From assembly GCA_015233115.1 (NCBI GenBank), contig JADFYJ010000023.1:525-33041 (forward strand): DNA of 32,517 nt, given 5' to 3'. The position numbers and the translations under genes were made by a program. The notes under the pieces are model-generated. The model did no database searches, was not told the origin of the DNA, and saw only the letters and a list, made by a program, of their open reading frames with translations. Of the stretch, positions 18,230-26,398 are shown piece by piece (positions within the stretch are counted from its first letter, which is position 1; each line of letters opens with the position of its first letter). Source of the stretch: Candidatus Omnitrophota bacterium. Lineage in GTDB: Bacteria; Omnitrophota; Gorgyraeia; Zapsychrales; Zapsychraceae.

Positions 18230-18613
18230 ATGAGACATATGTTAAAAATAAAAAAAAATTTGAACGGGCAAATTCTGGCGTCTGAATATGTGGTGGTTTT
18301 TTCTGTCGTCGTAGGGATGATTGTGGCCATGACGGTTTTTGTGAAGAGGTCGTTTCAGGCGCGGCTGATTGATTCGCGGGATTACATGATTAGGACAGTA
18401 AAAACTCAAACCCGGGGCGTTAATCTGGCCGGGAATATTCAGGCGGAGTATGAGCCGTATTATATAAAACAGGTCAGGTTGTCAGGATCGAGTCAAAATG
18501 AACAATCGCAGATTTTGCCCGGCAGTCAAAACGGAGTTTTTATTAAGTCTTTTTCCCAGCAATATTCAGAAAGCAAAAATGTAATCTATCTTCCTCCCGC
18601 GGAGGCAAAGTAG
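18230..18613 (+). CDS. Pilin-like protein with shifted Glu (GQILASEY) and YEPYY motif
   Basis: A 127-residue protein. Leader with K-K-N-L-N-G, then QILASEYVVVFSVVVGMIVA. The Glu-Tyr pair is one residue later than in its neighbours (+6 rather than +5 if cut after G). Downstream are VKRSFQARLIDSRDYM and AEYEPYYIKQ, shared with the protein at 17383. The tail is Ser/Gln-rich and ends PPAEAK. The start could be 18230 or the ATG at 18239 (MLKIKK, like the MLK starts of its neighbours). Neither has a Shine-Dalgarno, and both sit at the foot of a strong stem-loop, so translation may be low or controlled. Confidence 0.78.
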   Translation: MRHMLKIKKNLNGQILASEYVVVFSVVVGMIVAMTVFVKRSFQARLIDSRDYMIRTVKTQTRGVNLAGNIQAEYEPYYIKQVRLSGSSQNEQSQILPGSQNGVFIKSFSQQYSESKNVIYLPPAEAK

Positions 18614-18619
18614 CCGGAT

Positions 18620-18952
18620 ATGTTAAAACGGAATAGTCATAATAACGAACAAAGAGCGCAAACCTTTGTGGAATATTCCATGGTTATCGGTGTGATTATG
18701 CTGACTTTGATAGCGATGCGACCCATGCTGATTCGCGGCGGGCAGAGCATGGTGAAAGTGATGACCGATCAGGTGGGAAATCAACAAGCGGCAGAACAAG
18801 ATTTTAGTCAGGGATATATGAAAAAACAAATTTCACGAGGCAATGCTTTTTCACAAAAATTTAAAAAAGAACGCCGAGGGACGTATGGTTATGAATATAA
18901 CGAAAGCACGATAACCAATACGGAAATGGTGACGAATATGGGAGTAAAATAA
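18620..18952 (+). CDS. Pilin-like protein, A-1 type (110 aa)
   Basis: A 110-residue protein. Leader MLKRNSHNNEQRA, then QTFVEYSMVIGVIMLTLIAM. Ala precedes the predicted cleavage site and Glu is at +5. The post-helix region LIRGGQSMVKVMTDQVGNQQ is a diverged version of the R-G...K..ADDIG.Q motif of its paralogues. The tail is Lys/Arg/Asn-rich. It lies 6 bases after the preceding stop, with only a weak GCCGGA upstream, suggesting coupled translation. It is likely a minor pilin. Confidence 0.8.
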   Translation: MLKRNSHNNEQRAQTFVEYSMVIGVIMLTLIAMRPMLIRGGQSMVKVMTDQVGNQQAAEQDFSQGYMKKQISRGNAFSQKFKKERRGTYGYEYNESTITNTEMVTNMGVK

Positions 18953-18958
18953 AACTTT

Positions 18959-19261
18959 ATGATAAATAAACGAGGGCAGTCGACTTTGGAATATTTGGTT
19001 TATATGACGGTTATCATCGCGGTGTTTGTAACCGTGTCTACCTATTTTAAACGGGGAGTGGCTGGACGGTGGAAAGCGGCGGCGGATGATGTGGGCGATC
19101 AATATGATCCGCGGACCGCGGAATCGAACGTGCTATATACGGTAAAAGGTGAATCAGCGACCATATTAAAAGTGATCGAGACTAAAAACGGACAATATAC
19201 AGAACGCACGGATTTAAGTAATATGATAGAAACGAAAACCGGAAATACTGTGGTGCGGTAA
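18959..19261 (+). CDS. Pilin-like protein with GRxKxxADDVG motif (100 aa)
   Basis: A 100-residue protein. Short leader MINKRG, then QSTLEYLVYMTVIIAVFVTV. G is at -1, Glu at +5 and Tyr at +6. FKRGVAGRWKAAADDVGDQY follows and is nearly the same as in the protein at 17788. The tail is Thr/Glu/Lys-rich and ends VVR. No Shine-Dalgarno is evident; the start lies 6 bases after the previous stop. The near-identity of the post-helix motif to its paralogue suggests that the motif contacts a common partner in the fibre base or the TadB/TadC platform. Confidence 0.82.
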   Translation: MINKRGQSTLEYLVYMTVIIAVFVTVSTYFKRGVAGRWKAAADDVGDQYDPRTAESNVLYTVKGESATILKVIETKNGQYTERTDLSNMIETKTGNTVVR

Positions 19262-19301
19262 AAGTGGTAAGGGTGGTAAAAGAAAAAGCGATTGGTATGA
19301 G

Positions 19302-20639
19302 ATGAATAAAAATTTGTTAAACCGAAAACCAAAAACCAAAAAACGTCCTTCTCTGGGGCAAGTCATGTTGGAATTGGCTGTTTTCGCGGCGGTGGTGCTG
19401 TTTGTGATGGGGATGATTATTAAGCAATCCATGGATGCTAAATACGCGTTGAGCGGGGGATTGCAGGCGTTAAGGACAACCTTAAGACTGTCTTATCTGG
19501 AATCAAAAGGGAAAGGAACGAACGGGGGAGGCAAAGACGGAAATAAATCGCGCAATAACGCGACGGTGACACTGGTCGAAGACCGGTTGGACGCGGCTTC
19601 AGGAAAAATGGACAGCAAAGACCGCGCTCCGCGGATGTCCCAGGCCGCTGGTACCGCGAGTATAAATTTGTTTTTGCCGACGGATAACGGAGAAACGTTC
19701 AATGATCCGGTTCAGGATTTTTATATAAATGACCAGCATTTTGTTTTATCTACGGGAAAAATGGAAAAAAAGAGTCCCGTGTCCGTATGGGAACGGATTA
19801 TGAACGGGGATAAAGATTATTGGGATGCCAGTAAAGGAGAAAGATTTTATCCTTACCGCGACGGACAGAAACAGATTCCTCCCCAATTATGGAAAAATTT
19901 TGAATGGCAGTGGTTAAAGCTTTCCGCGGGGTCAGTGAGTACCAAAAAAGGGAAACACACGTCGGTTGATATTGATAATGATCTCAAAGAAGAAACAGTC
20001 ATTGGTAATACTGGCGGATCCTGGTGGGTTCAGGATGATCAGGACGGTGATATCGATATGACGTATGATAAGTGGGATGGATATGTTTATAGTGAATGTT
20101 ATGGTATTGACGTAGATGGTTATGAGTTTGTGAAAAGTGAAACTCCGGCGGATCTTCCTTCCGGCGCTTGTGGGACGACCCGCTGGCGTTCAGGAATGGT
20201 CAATAACGCGAAGTTTCGTTCTCAGCAGGCTGACGGGACTTATTTATGGATCGAGGAAGGTCAGTTGTATGCCAAAGATCCGAAGAGCTCAGTATATTCT
20301 ACCCAGCAGTTTTCCCGTTCAGTCCGCGGAAAAAATCAGGTGGATTTGATTGAACGGCAGATCCGGTTAGCTAAATACAATCCAGAGATATTGAAGAGAA
20401 ACCGCGGCATAACGAAATGTTCATCCGGTCCAGCGTGTTGTGAAAATATCGACGGAAATTGTGTTTATACCGGGACGGGTGCCGGTAAATATGAAACAGT
20501 TATTATGCCGGGAGGGAAAGCCAGACAAGGCCGGTATCTGCCGGTTATGTATATCCGCTCGGCGATCTCAGATACCCGGGGACGCAAATGGATCACGGAT
20601 ATATCTAATAAAAACGCGGATAAAGTATTTGGGCCGTAA
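19302..20639 (+). CDS. Large TadE/pilin-like protein (445 aa) with Asp-rich loop
   Basis: The N-terminus RPSLG, then QVMLELAVFAAVVLFVMGMI, has G at -1 and Glu at +5, followed by DAKYALSGGLQALRTTLRLS, like TadE/TadF pseudopilins. It then carries an exposed region of about 380 residues, far beyond the usual TadE length of about 170-200. Visible features are an Asp-rich segment DDQDGDIDMTYDKWDG (about 245-260) that resembles a calcium-binding loop, DIDNDL just before it, and cysteines concentrated at SECYGIDVDG, SGACG and KCSSGPACCENIDGNC. The leader lies in a period-7 AACCRAA repeat. No recognised catalytic domain is seen. It is a candidate pilus-tip or adhesive minor pilin and is followed 2 bases later by another pilin-like gene. 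Confidence 0.75.
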   Translation: MNKNLLNRKPKTKKRPSLGQVMLELAVFAAVVLFVMGMIIKQSMDAKYALSGGLQALRTTLRLSYLESKGKGTNGGGKDGNKSRNNATVTLVEDRLDAASGKMDSKDRAPRMSQAAGTASINLFLPTDNGETFNDPVQDFYINDQHFVLSTGKMEKKSPVSVWERIMNGDKDYWDASKGERFYPYRDGQKQIPPQLWKNFEWQWLKLSAGSVSTKKGKHTSVDIDNDLKEETVIGNTGGSWWVQDDQDGDIDMTYDKWDGYVYSECYGIDVDGYEFVKSETPADLPSGACGTTRWRSGMVNNAKFRSQQADGTYLWIEEGQLYAKDPKSSVYSTQQFSRSVRGKNQVDLIERQIRLAKYNPEILKRNRGITKCSSGPACCENIDGNCVYTGTGAGKYETVIMPGGKARQGRYLPVMYIRSAISDTRGRKWITDISNKNADKVFGP

Positions 20640-20641
20640 GC

Positions 20642-20899
20642 ATGAAAAAAAACAACCGGGCACAGATGACCTTAGAATTCATTTTTTGTATGATCGTGGT
20701 ATTTTTGATCATCTATAGTTTGACCAAGGTGATGGCTTGGTCAGGCAAAGGATTTGTGGGAATTTTTCAGGCTCACCATGATGATCTGAAGGGTGGAAAA
20801 TATATTGATAAGCTGGATTCAGAATTTGGACAAGACGCACAGATGGCAAAAGATATGAACAGTGTTTATACGGGAAAAAATCCTGGTCAGAAGGAATGA
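20642..20899 (+). CDS. Small TadE-like pseudopilin, A-1 type (85 aa)
   Basis: An 85-residue protein. Leader MKKNNRA, then QMTLEFIFCMIVVFLIIYSL, with Ala at -1, Glu at +5 and Phe at +6, and then a short charged tail (KYIDKLDSEFGQDAQMAKD). TadE-like pseudopilins often have an aromatic residue after the Glu. It starts 2 bases after the preceding stop and ends just before the TadG-like giant gene, so all three are probably translated from one message. The short size suggests a helper in initiating the fibre or in mounting the giant protein. Confidence 0.76.
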   Translation: MKKNNRAQMTLEFIFCMIVVFLIIYSLTKVMAWSGKGFVGIFQAHHDDLKGGKYIDKLDSEFGQDAQMAKDMNSVYTGKNPGQKE

Positions 20900-20900
20900 T

Positions 20901-23900
20901 ATGACGCGTAATAAAAAGGGACAAATAGCCATTGTTTTACTGCTGGTTTGCGCCATGGCTTTGATTTTTTACGCGGCGGTTTTGAATATTCAAAAAGCCG
21001 GGGAAAATAAAATGGGATTATCTACGGCCGGGGCTTTGTCCGCGACCACTATGTCTTCTGAATTAGGGAGTTATGGTCAGCAGTTGTTTAAGGAGCAAAT
21101 GGGCGGGAAAATGCAAATATGCAAAGGTTCCTGGTTTGCCCTTTTTGAACTTTTTATTGGTCCTCCTACGCCGGGCTTCCTTATCAATCTTCAAATCACT
21201 CAACCTAAAATTACCAGCTCGTGGAACAAAATGATGTCGAAAAAAAGTTCTCAGGTGGACCAATTTTCTGAGGCAGGGCTTCAGGTCGCCATGCAAGGTC
21301 TGGTGAATGACACTAAAGAAGTTCCGGATTTGTTGGATTTAAATGATGATGGTTTTTATGGCTTTGATGATAAAGGTAATCCAAAAGATAAAATAAGCCG
21401 TTATACATATTATTACACTCAACGGGTGCGTCCGACGAAGAAAGACAAGTCAAGCGGGAATACGGACACACTCGCGGATAATACAGATGTGGTGACGATG
21501 AACGTGCCGTTTGTGATGAAAAAATTTCAAAACGAATTGGCAGATTTTTTATATGATAATCCCAATGGCTTAACAGACCAGCTTCAAGACGATCCTTTGT
21601 GCCGCGCTCAACCATTTGTTTATGTGGACTCATCCAAAAAAGATATTTGCGGGAATGATTATGGTATTACAGAATCCGCGGTTGAAGATCAGAAAAAAAA
21701 TACCGCGGCTAATCCGGCTTATGATGAAGATTACCGGAAAAAATGTCCTCAGCGGCAAAAAGACCACTGGGCGCTGTTTGATCCGGTTCCGGTTAGGCCA
21801 TGCGTTTATAGTGATAAAAGTACAGTGGTGCCGGTGGACGAGAATGTGAATAGTGAAAACTTGAATTATGCTGATGCTGAGGTTCCTTATTCTTATCCGG
21901 TTACGGACTTGAGCCATGTTTGCCATAGTCAGGGCGACAAAGATGCTGATAAAAATATTCCCGCTGAATGTAATCCGTGTTGTGTGCCGCCCGATCTTCA
22001 GCCATTGGCCAATGGCAAAACAGCGAATCTTTTGCCGGATTGTTGTAATTGCGCGGCTACCGCGCCCCGTCCGGAATATCTGTTGGATGGCGAGTTGTGT
22101 CAAGCTTATGTCAGCGCGGGGGGAAAGCCGGAAAATTGTCCTAAGGATCCGCAGTCTTGTGATGGAACGTTTGGCTCGAGCGGTGGATCGGCTTTGCAAT
22201 GCGGGTCAACATCGACGTGTGATTTTAATTCGCCGTATGCTTCCTTTAATCCCTTTTCCCAGGCAAACTACCCGTTTGTTTATAACGCGGCTTTAGATGA
22301 CTGGAAAAAATACAGTGATGGTGTGAACTGGACGCAATTTGATTGGGCGAATTATGATTGGGTTGGGAATGACTCCTTGCCTAATGAGCAGGACAAGCGG
22401 ACGTTTGTTTTTACTAAATTGTTCGGCGCGGATGACCGGAATAAAAATTATTTTAGGGATCCTCGGTTGGTGAGCGATTATTTCGCTCATCCGCAAGAAG
22501 TGCCGCATACGTGCGGATTCCAAGGATTCCGAATCGAAGATACAACCGGATATCAGACGGATGTCCGTTTATTTCCGGCGAAAGATCAAAAGCCGGGCTT
22601 TATATTTCCTTTTCTGTACAAAATTTCGGACTGGGGTCTGGATTTATCCAATCTCCATCCAGAAGCGGCGAATAAAGATCCGATCAATTTTCCGTCTTCA
22701 GCCAGCAGTTTAAAGGCCGATCCATTGTATAATTATTACCATAAATATTGGGAGGGGGCAGAAGATCAAATCAGTCCGAACGTACCAAGAGACGTGACGA
22801 ATGTGGACGTGACCAATGCCGCTTTTCATCAGAATTATATCAACGCGCCAGAAGGAAAAGAGTATATCTTGGCCTTAGACCAGTGGCTGGATTCCCGGAA
22901 CGTGCTCGATCAGGACTCCAGACGGATTATTGAAAATAATTTCAGCCGGTATATTAGCGCGCAGTGCGCGGATTATCAGGTGAATAGGTTCACTTGTTCC
23001 GGAGCGGGAATGGTGATTAAAGACCAGAACGATAATGACTTGCCGGTAGCGCCGGGCCTCATGAATAATGATCCGTGCCAGCGGAAAAATAACCGGGTTT
23101 GCGACGAGGATTTGTGTTTAACCGCGGCCGGAACAAATGTTTCGTGGGATGACAGAGAAGATTGTTACGGGAATAATTATGATTATAAACTTAATGATGG
23201 TGTGTCTACGGATGCCAACGGGCCATATACGCAGAACAATCCATACGCTCAGGAAGAGGCTAAATATAAATGGGATAATTTGTTCCCTCCGGAGTTAGAA
23301 GGCCGCTGGGTTCTGCCGAATCGGAAAATTAACAGCGATACCGCCCGCCGGGTGATTTATGGATACGATGGAACAACCATGAGCAAAACCACGGCCCTGT
23401 ATGTGAATTTAAAATACGGAAGCAACGTGATTGACGGGATAGATAAGAATCTTCCTGGATCGCCGGCAGCGCTGGATTTGGTGACTGTGCAGGGTAATCC
23501 GGTCAACCTGGTGGCGAAGGAAGACATTCTGAATTTGCGGGCTCCGACTCAAGAAGCAGAGTGCGCGGAAGGGGCTATTTATGATAACGCGGATATTGGG
23601 ATGTGGCGTAAAGGCTGGGATCAATATTGTTCCGTCGAGTATCCTTACGATCAACACTGTGACAAAAATAAGCCGCAGCCTTGGGCCATGTCTTTGCTGA
23701 AAGAGGATCCGCTCAATAGTTGCGCGTACACGCAAGACACGGCATCAGCGGAAGATCCGGTTATTGACGTGTCAAATCCTTTAGATCTTACAGGGGTCCC
23801 CGGCAACGCGGCCAATGATAATACTTCGGCGCAAGGTCCGCAGGTTAATGCGTCGCAAGACTGCAGCTGCGCGGCAAAGGAAGTGGATAAAGAAGATTTT

Positions 23901-26027
23901 CCGGATGATGTTTTGGATCGGGTTCAGGATCAGGTTCACGAATTTATTGTCTGGGCCCAAGGGATTGTCAACACGAATCCGACGGAGCTGGCGGATACTT
24001 TTGGAGAATGGTATTATCCGGCGGCAGCGTATCTTTTCGAAGCAGCGGCTTCTTGCGAGAAAGGCAATCCGTATTGTTCGCCTTGCGATACCAAAATATC
24101 CGACGCGGATATTCTCGCGAATAAGAAAGTTCAGGACCAGCATTATTTGTGTTACGCGAACACGAATTTGTCTCCGGGAGGAGGCATGCATTATTGGCTC
24201 AACGCGTTTAGGATGACGCGGGACAGAATCCAAAAATTTATTGATCATAAGTCTGTAACTCCGGATGACAATTGCTATCAGGCGTTTTGCGCGCCGAGTC
24301 AGACCTGTATGGATAAGGCTGGCTTTTACATTAATGACGCTGAAAAACAAATTTTAAATTCCAACACGGGCTTGGATCAAACGTTGGAATGTTTAAACTG
24401 GAACGCGAATGACGCCGTGAGTTGGCGTGAAGATACGTTCCCTATTTCCTCAGAAAGAAAAGAAGCGTCTTGGCCTCGGGATGAAAAAGGTCTTTTTGAT
24501 ACCAAGGGCGACGCGGTTAAATTTTATACCTGCGGACAAACGTGCAGTGCGGAATATTGCGGCAACGCCTCCTCGCCTTTGCCCAGGTCTATTGTTCCGG
24601 ATTATGATCCGGGAGAGTATGTCCGAAATCCGGGGAAGAGTCAGGATCCATATTTATCTATTTTATTAAATTGCTGGGATTCATGTGACAGCACGGCATG
24701 TAATGCCGCGGCCAATCAATTGGACCCTAATTGGTCGGGATATTCTCAAATGATCGAGAGTGGCCGTCTTGACTTGTTGCCTAATGATGTTTTGAAGTTA
24801 CAAGCCATGGCCAATAACATAAGAAATAATCCGTATTTTTCATTGTGGTCTGCCAGTGGAAATGTGGTTGAAAATACTGTTAAAGGGGTGCTTTTCCCTC
24901 GTTTAGTTTCCTGGAAAACCGACGGTTCCGAATGTCTGCGCGCGCCTAACCCGGATATTTCCGGCGAGAATGTGATATTAACCGGTGCAGGCCTTTCACC
25001 AACAAGCTCTTGGTATAACGCCATAGTCAACAGCATGAAATTAGCGGGCGGAGATATGTGCGATCCAAGTCCGTCGGGCTGGTTAGGTAAGACCCGGCAA
25101 AGCGCGGTCGAAGCGGAAAATCAAGTGGTAAAAATGCGCCGGCGATTAGATTTTCTAAATAAAAGAAAACATGAAGCGGAATATATCCGGGACAATATTA
25201 TTGGTCAAGATTACACCAGTCAGACCGCCAAGACGGATCAAGCCAAAGGAATATTATGGCATGTGGGTAAATTTTTAAGCTGTGATAAAGATCCGCTGTC
25301 GGGCGAATATGTGGGTCCGGCGTGTAATTTAATCAAGGCCCGGCACCAGTTTGATTACATCGGGAAGCCCTTGTCCGCGGCTAATGGGAGCGGCGGCTTG
25401 GGGGATTCTAAGAGCGGCACTAAAACGTCTAACCCTAAATACACGACGGATATTATTTATGGGTGGCGCAGCGAGGGCACGAAAAAAAATGGAAAAGATC
25501 AGAAAGACGGACGCTGGCACATTGTACGCGCTCAAGTGTGGATGCCGCAAAAAGGGATGAGTCAAAAATGGCCATGGGTTAAAACCTGGACTAAGCTTTT
25601 TAATACCACCCGGTGTTTCGCGATGTGGGATCATAGCAGCACAGTTTATTCACGGGTTAGCCGGTGGGATGAAAGCAGTCCTGGTGGACTCACTTTTCCT
25701 AATGGGGTGAGACTTTGGGATTTTCGGTATGGGGGAGGATCGAAGAAAAAAGCCGACGATATTGAAAATGTTTGTAATACGGATGGGGAAGATAATCCGT
25801 TATATCAAATTTATAAAGGAAAAGCCGGATCTTATTATACGACGGATCAATTGAAAGATACTTTAGATGGCGCCTTTTTCTTAAATAATGACGGGAAGGA
25901 TAAAAAGGATTGTGTGGCGCTAGCCAAAGATTTGTTGGACTTGGGCACAGAAGAAAACACCTGTTCGGCTTATAAGTTGTCGAGCGGCGGGTATAAATTA
26001 TCTTTGAAAACGGGTTGTAAAAAATAA
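20901..26027 (+). CDS. Giant Cys-rich TadG-like surface protein (1708 aa)
   Basis: The N-terminus MTRNKKG, then QIAIVLLLVCAMALIFYAAV and NIQKAGENKMGLSTAGALSA, matches TadG: basic leader, one helix without the +5 Glu (Val there), then the residues where TadG has D/N..R..LQ.AADAAALA. The remaining ~1640 residues are predicted to be outside. By my count there are about 53 cysteines, many in clusters (NPCCVPP, DCCNC, CAPSQTCMDK, CGQTCSAEYCG, CWDSCDSTAC), with abundant Asp, Asn, Trp and Tyr. No catalytic motif is recognisable. TadG proteins are normally about 300-600 residues. The start at 20901 has AAGGA 5 bases upstream; the in-frame start at 20862 lies inside the previous gene. It is probably a disulfide-stabilised adhesin or tip protein, inferred from position and composition. 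Confidence 0.78.
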   Translation: MTRNKKGQIAIVLLLVCAMALIFYAAVLNIQKAGENKMGLSTAGALSATTMSSELGSYGQQLFKEQMGGKMQICKGSWFALFELFIGPPTPGFLINLQITQPKITSSWNKMMSKKSSQVDQFSEAGLQVAMQGLVNDTKEVPDLLDLNDDGFYGFDDKGNPKDKISRYTYYYTQRVRPTKKDKSSGNTDTLADNTDVVTMNVPFVMKKFQNELADFLYDNPNGLTDQLQDDPLCRAQPFVYVDSSKKDICGNDYGITESAVEDQKKNTAANPAYDEDYRKKCPQRQKDHWALFDPVPVRPCVYSDKSTVVPVDENVNSENLNYADAEVPYSYPVTDLSHVCHSQGDKDADKNIPAECNPCCVPPDLQPLANGKTANLLPDCCNCAATAPRPEYLLDGELCQAYVSAGGKPENCPKDPQSCDGTFGSSGGSALQCGSTSTCDFNSPYASFNPFSQANYPFVYNAALDDWKKYSDGVNWTQFDWANYDWVGNDSLPNEQDKRTFVFTKLFGADDRNKNYFRDPRLVSDYFAHPQEVPHTCGFQGFRIEDTTGYQTDVRLFPAKDQKPGFIFPFLYKISDWGLDLSNLHPEAANKDPINFPSSASSLKADPLYNYYHKYWEGAEDQISPNVPRDVTNVDVTNAAFHQNYINAPEGKEYILALDQWLDSRNVLDQDSRRIIENNFSRYISAQCADYQVNRFTCSGAGMVIKDQNDNDLPVAPGLMNNDPCQRKNNRVCDEDLCLTAAGTNVSWDDREDCYGNNYDYKLNDGVSTDANGPYTQNNPYAQEEAKYKWDNLFPPELEGRWVLPNRKINSDTARRVIYGYDGTTMSKTTALYVNLKYGSNVIDGIDKNLPGSPAALDLVTVQGNPVNLVAKEDILNLRAPTQEAECAEGAIYDNADIGMWRKGWDQYCSVEYPYDQHCDKNKPQPWAMSLLKEDPLNSCAYTQDTASAEDPVIDVSNPLDLTGVPGNAANDNTSAQGPQVNASQDCSCAAKEVDKEDFPDDVLDRVQDQVHEFIVWAQGIVNTNPTELADTFGEWYYPAAAYLFEAAASCEKGNPYCSPCDTKISDADILANKKVQDQHYLCYANTNLSPGGGMHYWLNAFRMTRDRIQKFIDHKSVTPDDNCYQAFCAPSQTCMDKAGFYINDAEKQILNSNTGLDQTLECLNWNANDAVSWREDTFPISSERKEASWPRDEKGLFDTKGDAVKFYTCGQTCSAEYCGNASSPLPRSIVPDYDPGEYVRNPGKSQDPYLSILLNCWDSCDSTACNAAANQLDPNWSGYSQMIESGRLDLLPNDVLKLQAMANNIRNNPYFSLWSASGNVVENTVKGVLFPRLVSWKTDGSECLRAPNPDISGENVILTGAGLSPTSSWYNAIVNSMKLAGGDMCDPSPSGWLGKTRQSAVEAENQVVKMRRRLDFLNKRKHEAEYIRDNIIGQDYTSQTAKTDQAKGILWHVGKFLSCDKDPLSGEYVGPACNLIKARHQFDYIGKPLSAANGSGGLGDSKSGTKTSNPKYTTDIIYGWRSEGTKKNGKDQKDGRWHIVRAQVWMPQKGMSQKWPWVKTWTKLFNTTRCFAMWDHSSTVYSRVSRWDESSPGGLTFPNGVRLWDFRYGGGSKKKADDIENVCNTDGEDNPLYQIYKGKAGSYYTTDQLKDTLDGAFFLNNDGKDKKDCVALAKDLLDLGTEENTCSAYKLSSGGYKLSLKTGCKK

Positions 26028-26029
26028 CC

Positions 26030-26365
26030 ATGAATAGAATAAAAGCTCAGTCACTTTCGGAGATTATGTTATTGCTCGCCATTATAGCTGGTGTTATGAT
26101 CATTATGCAAAAGTACGTTTTAAGGACGCTCATGGGCCGGACCAAAATGGCCGCGGAACAAATCGGCTTTGGGCATCAATATCAGGCGGATAATACTTTG
26201 GCGTGTTTGTATGTTAATAGTGAAGGAAAATGGTATCCTGAAGATTGCGCCCGGGAACACGGGGGAACAGCCTTTAGTTGCCCAGAATGCGCGGATAATT
26301 GCACGAACAACAAGCACGGGCACCTGACTGTGGATTATAAAAAATGTAATAATATAAACAAATAA
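26030..26365 (+). CDS. Pilin-like protein with Cys-rich tail (111 aa)
   Basis: A 111-residue protein. Leader MNRIKA, then QSLSEIMLLLAIIAGVMIIM, with Ala at -1 and Glu at +5 but Ile instead of Tyr at +6. LRTLMGRTKMAAEQIGFGHQ is the diverged GRxKxxADDIG motif of the proteins at 17788 and 18959. The tail differs from theirs: it has LACLYV, EDCARE, SCPECADNC and KKCNN, that is seven cysteines. It begins 2 bases after the giant Cys-rich gene, so the two may be joined by disulfides or act together. That is an inference from co-location and composition. Confidence 0.78.
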   Translation: MNRIKAQSLSEIMLLLAIIAGVMIIMQKYVLRTLMGRTKMAAEQIGFGHQYQADNTLACLYVNSEGKWYPEDCAREHGGTAFSCPECADNCTNNKHGHLTVDYKKCNNINK

Positions 26366-26398
26366 AACTTTGTTCAATAACCTCCAAAGGTCTTTCAT

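Noticed and set aside
20862-20900. Longer start for the giant TadG-like protein
   Set aside because: It would begin inside the preceding pilin-like gene; the ATG at 20901 has a Shine-Dalgarno and gives the expected short basic leader.
21630-22199. Minus-strand open frame of 189 codons opposite the giant gene, and similar frames at 23781-24350 and 23815-24216
   Set aside because: The translations are Ile/Arg-rich and lack any motif, as expected of shadow frames opposite or within an Asp/Asn-rich coding sequence.
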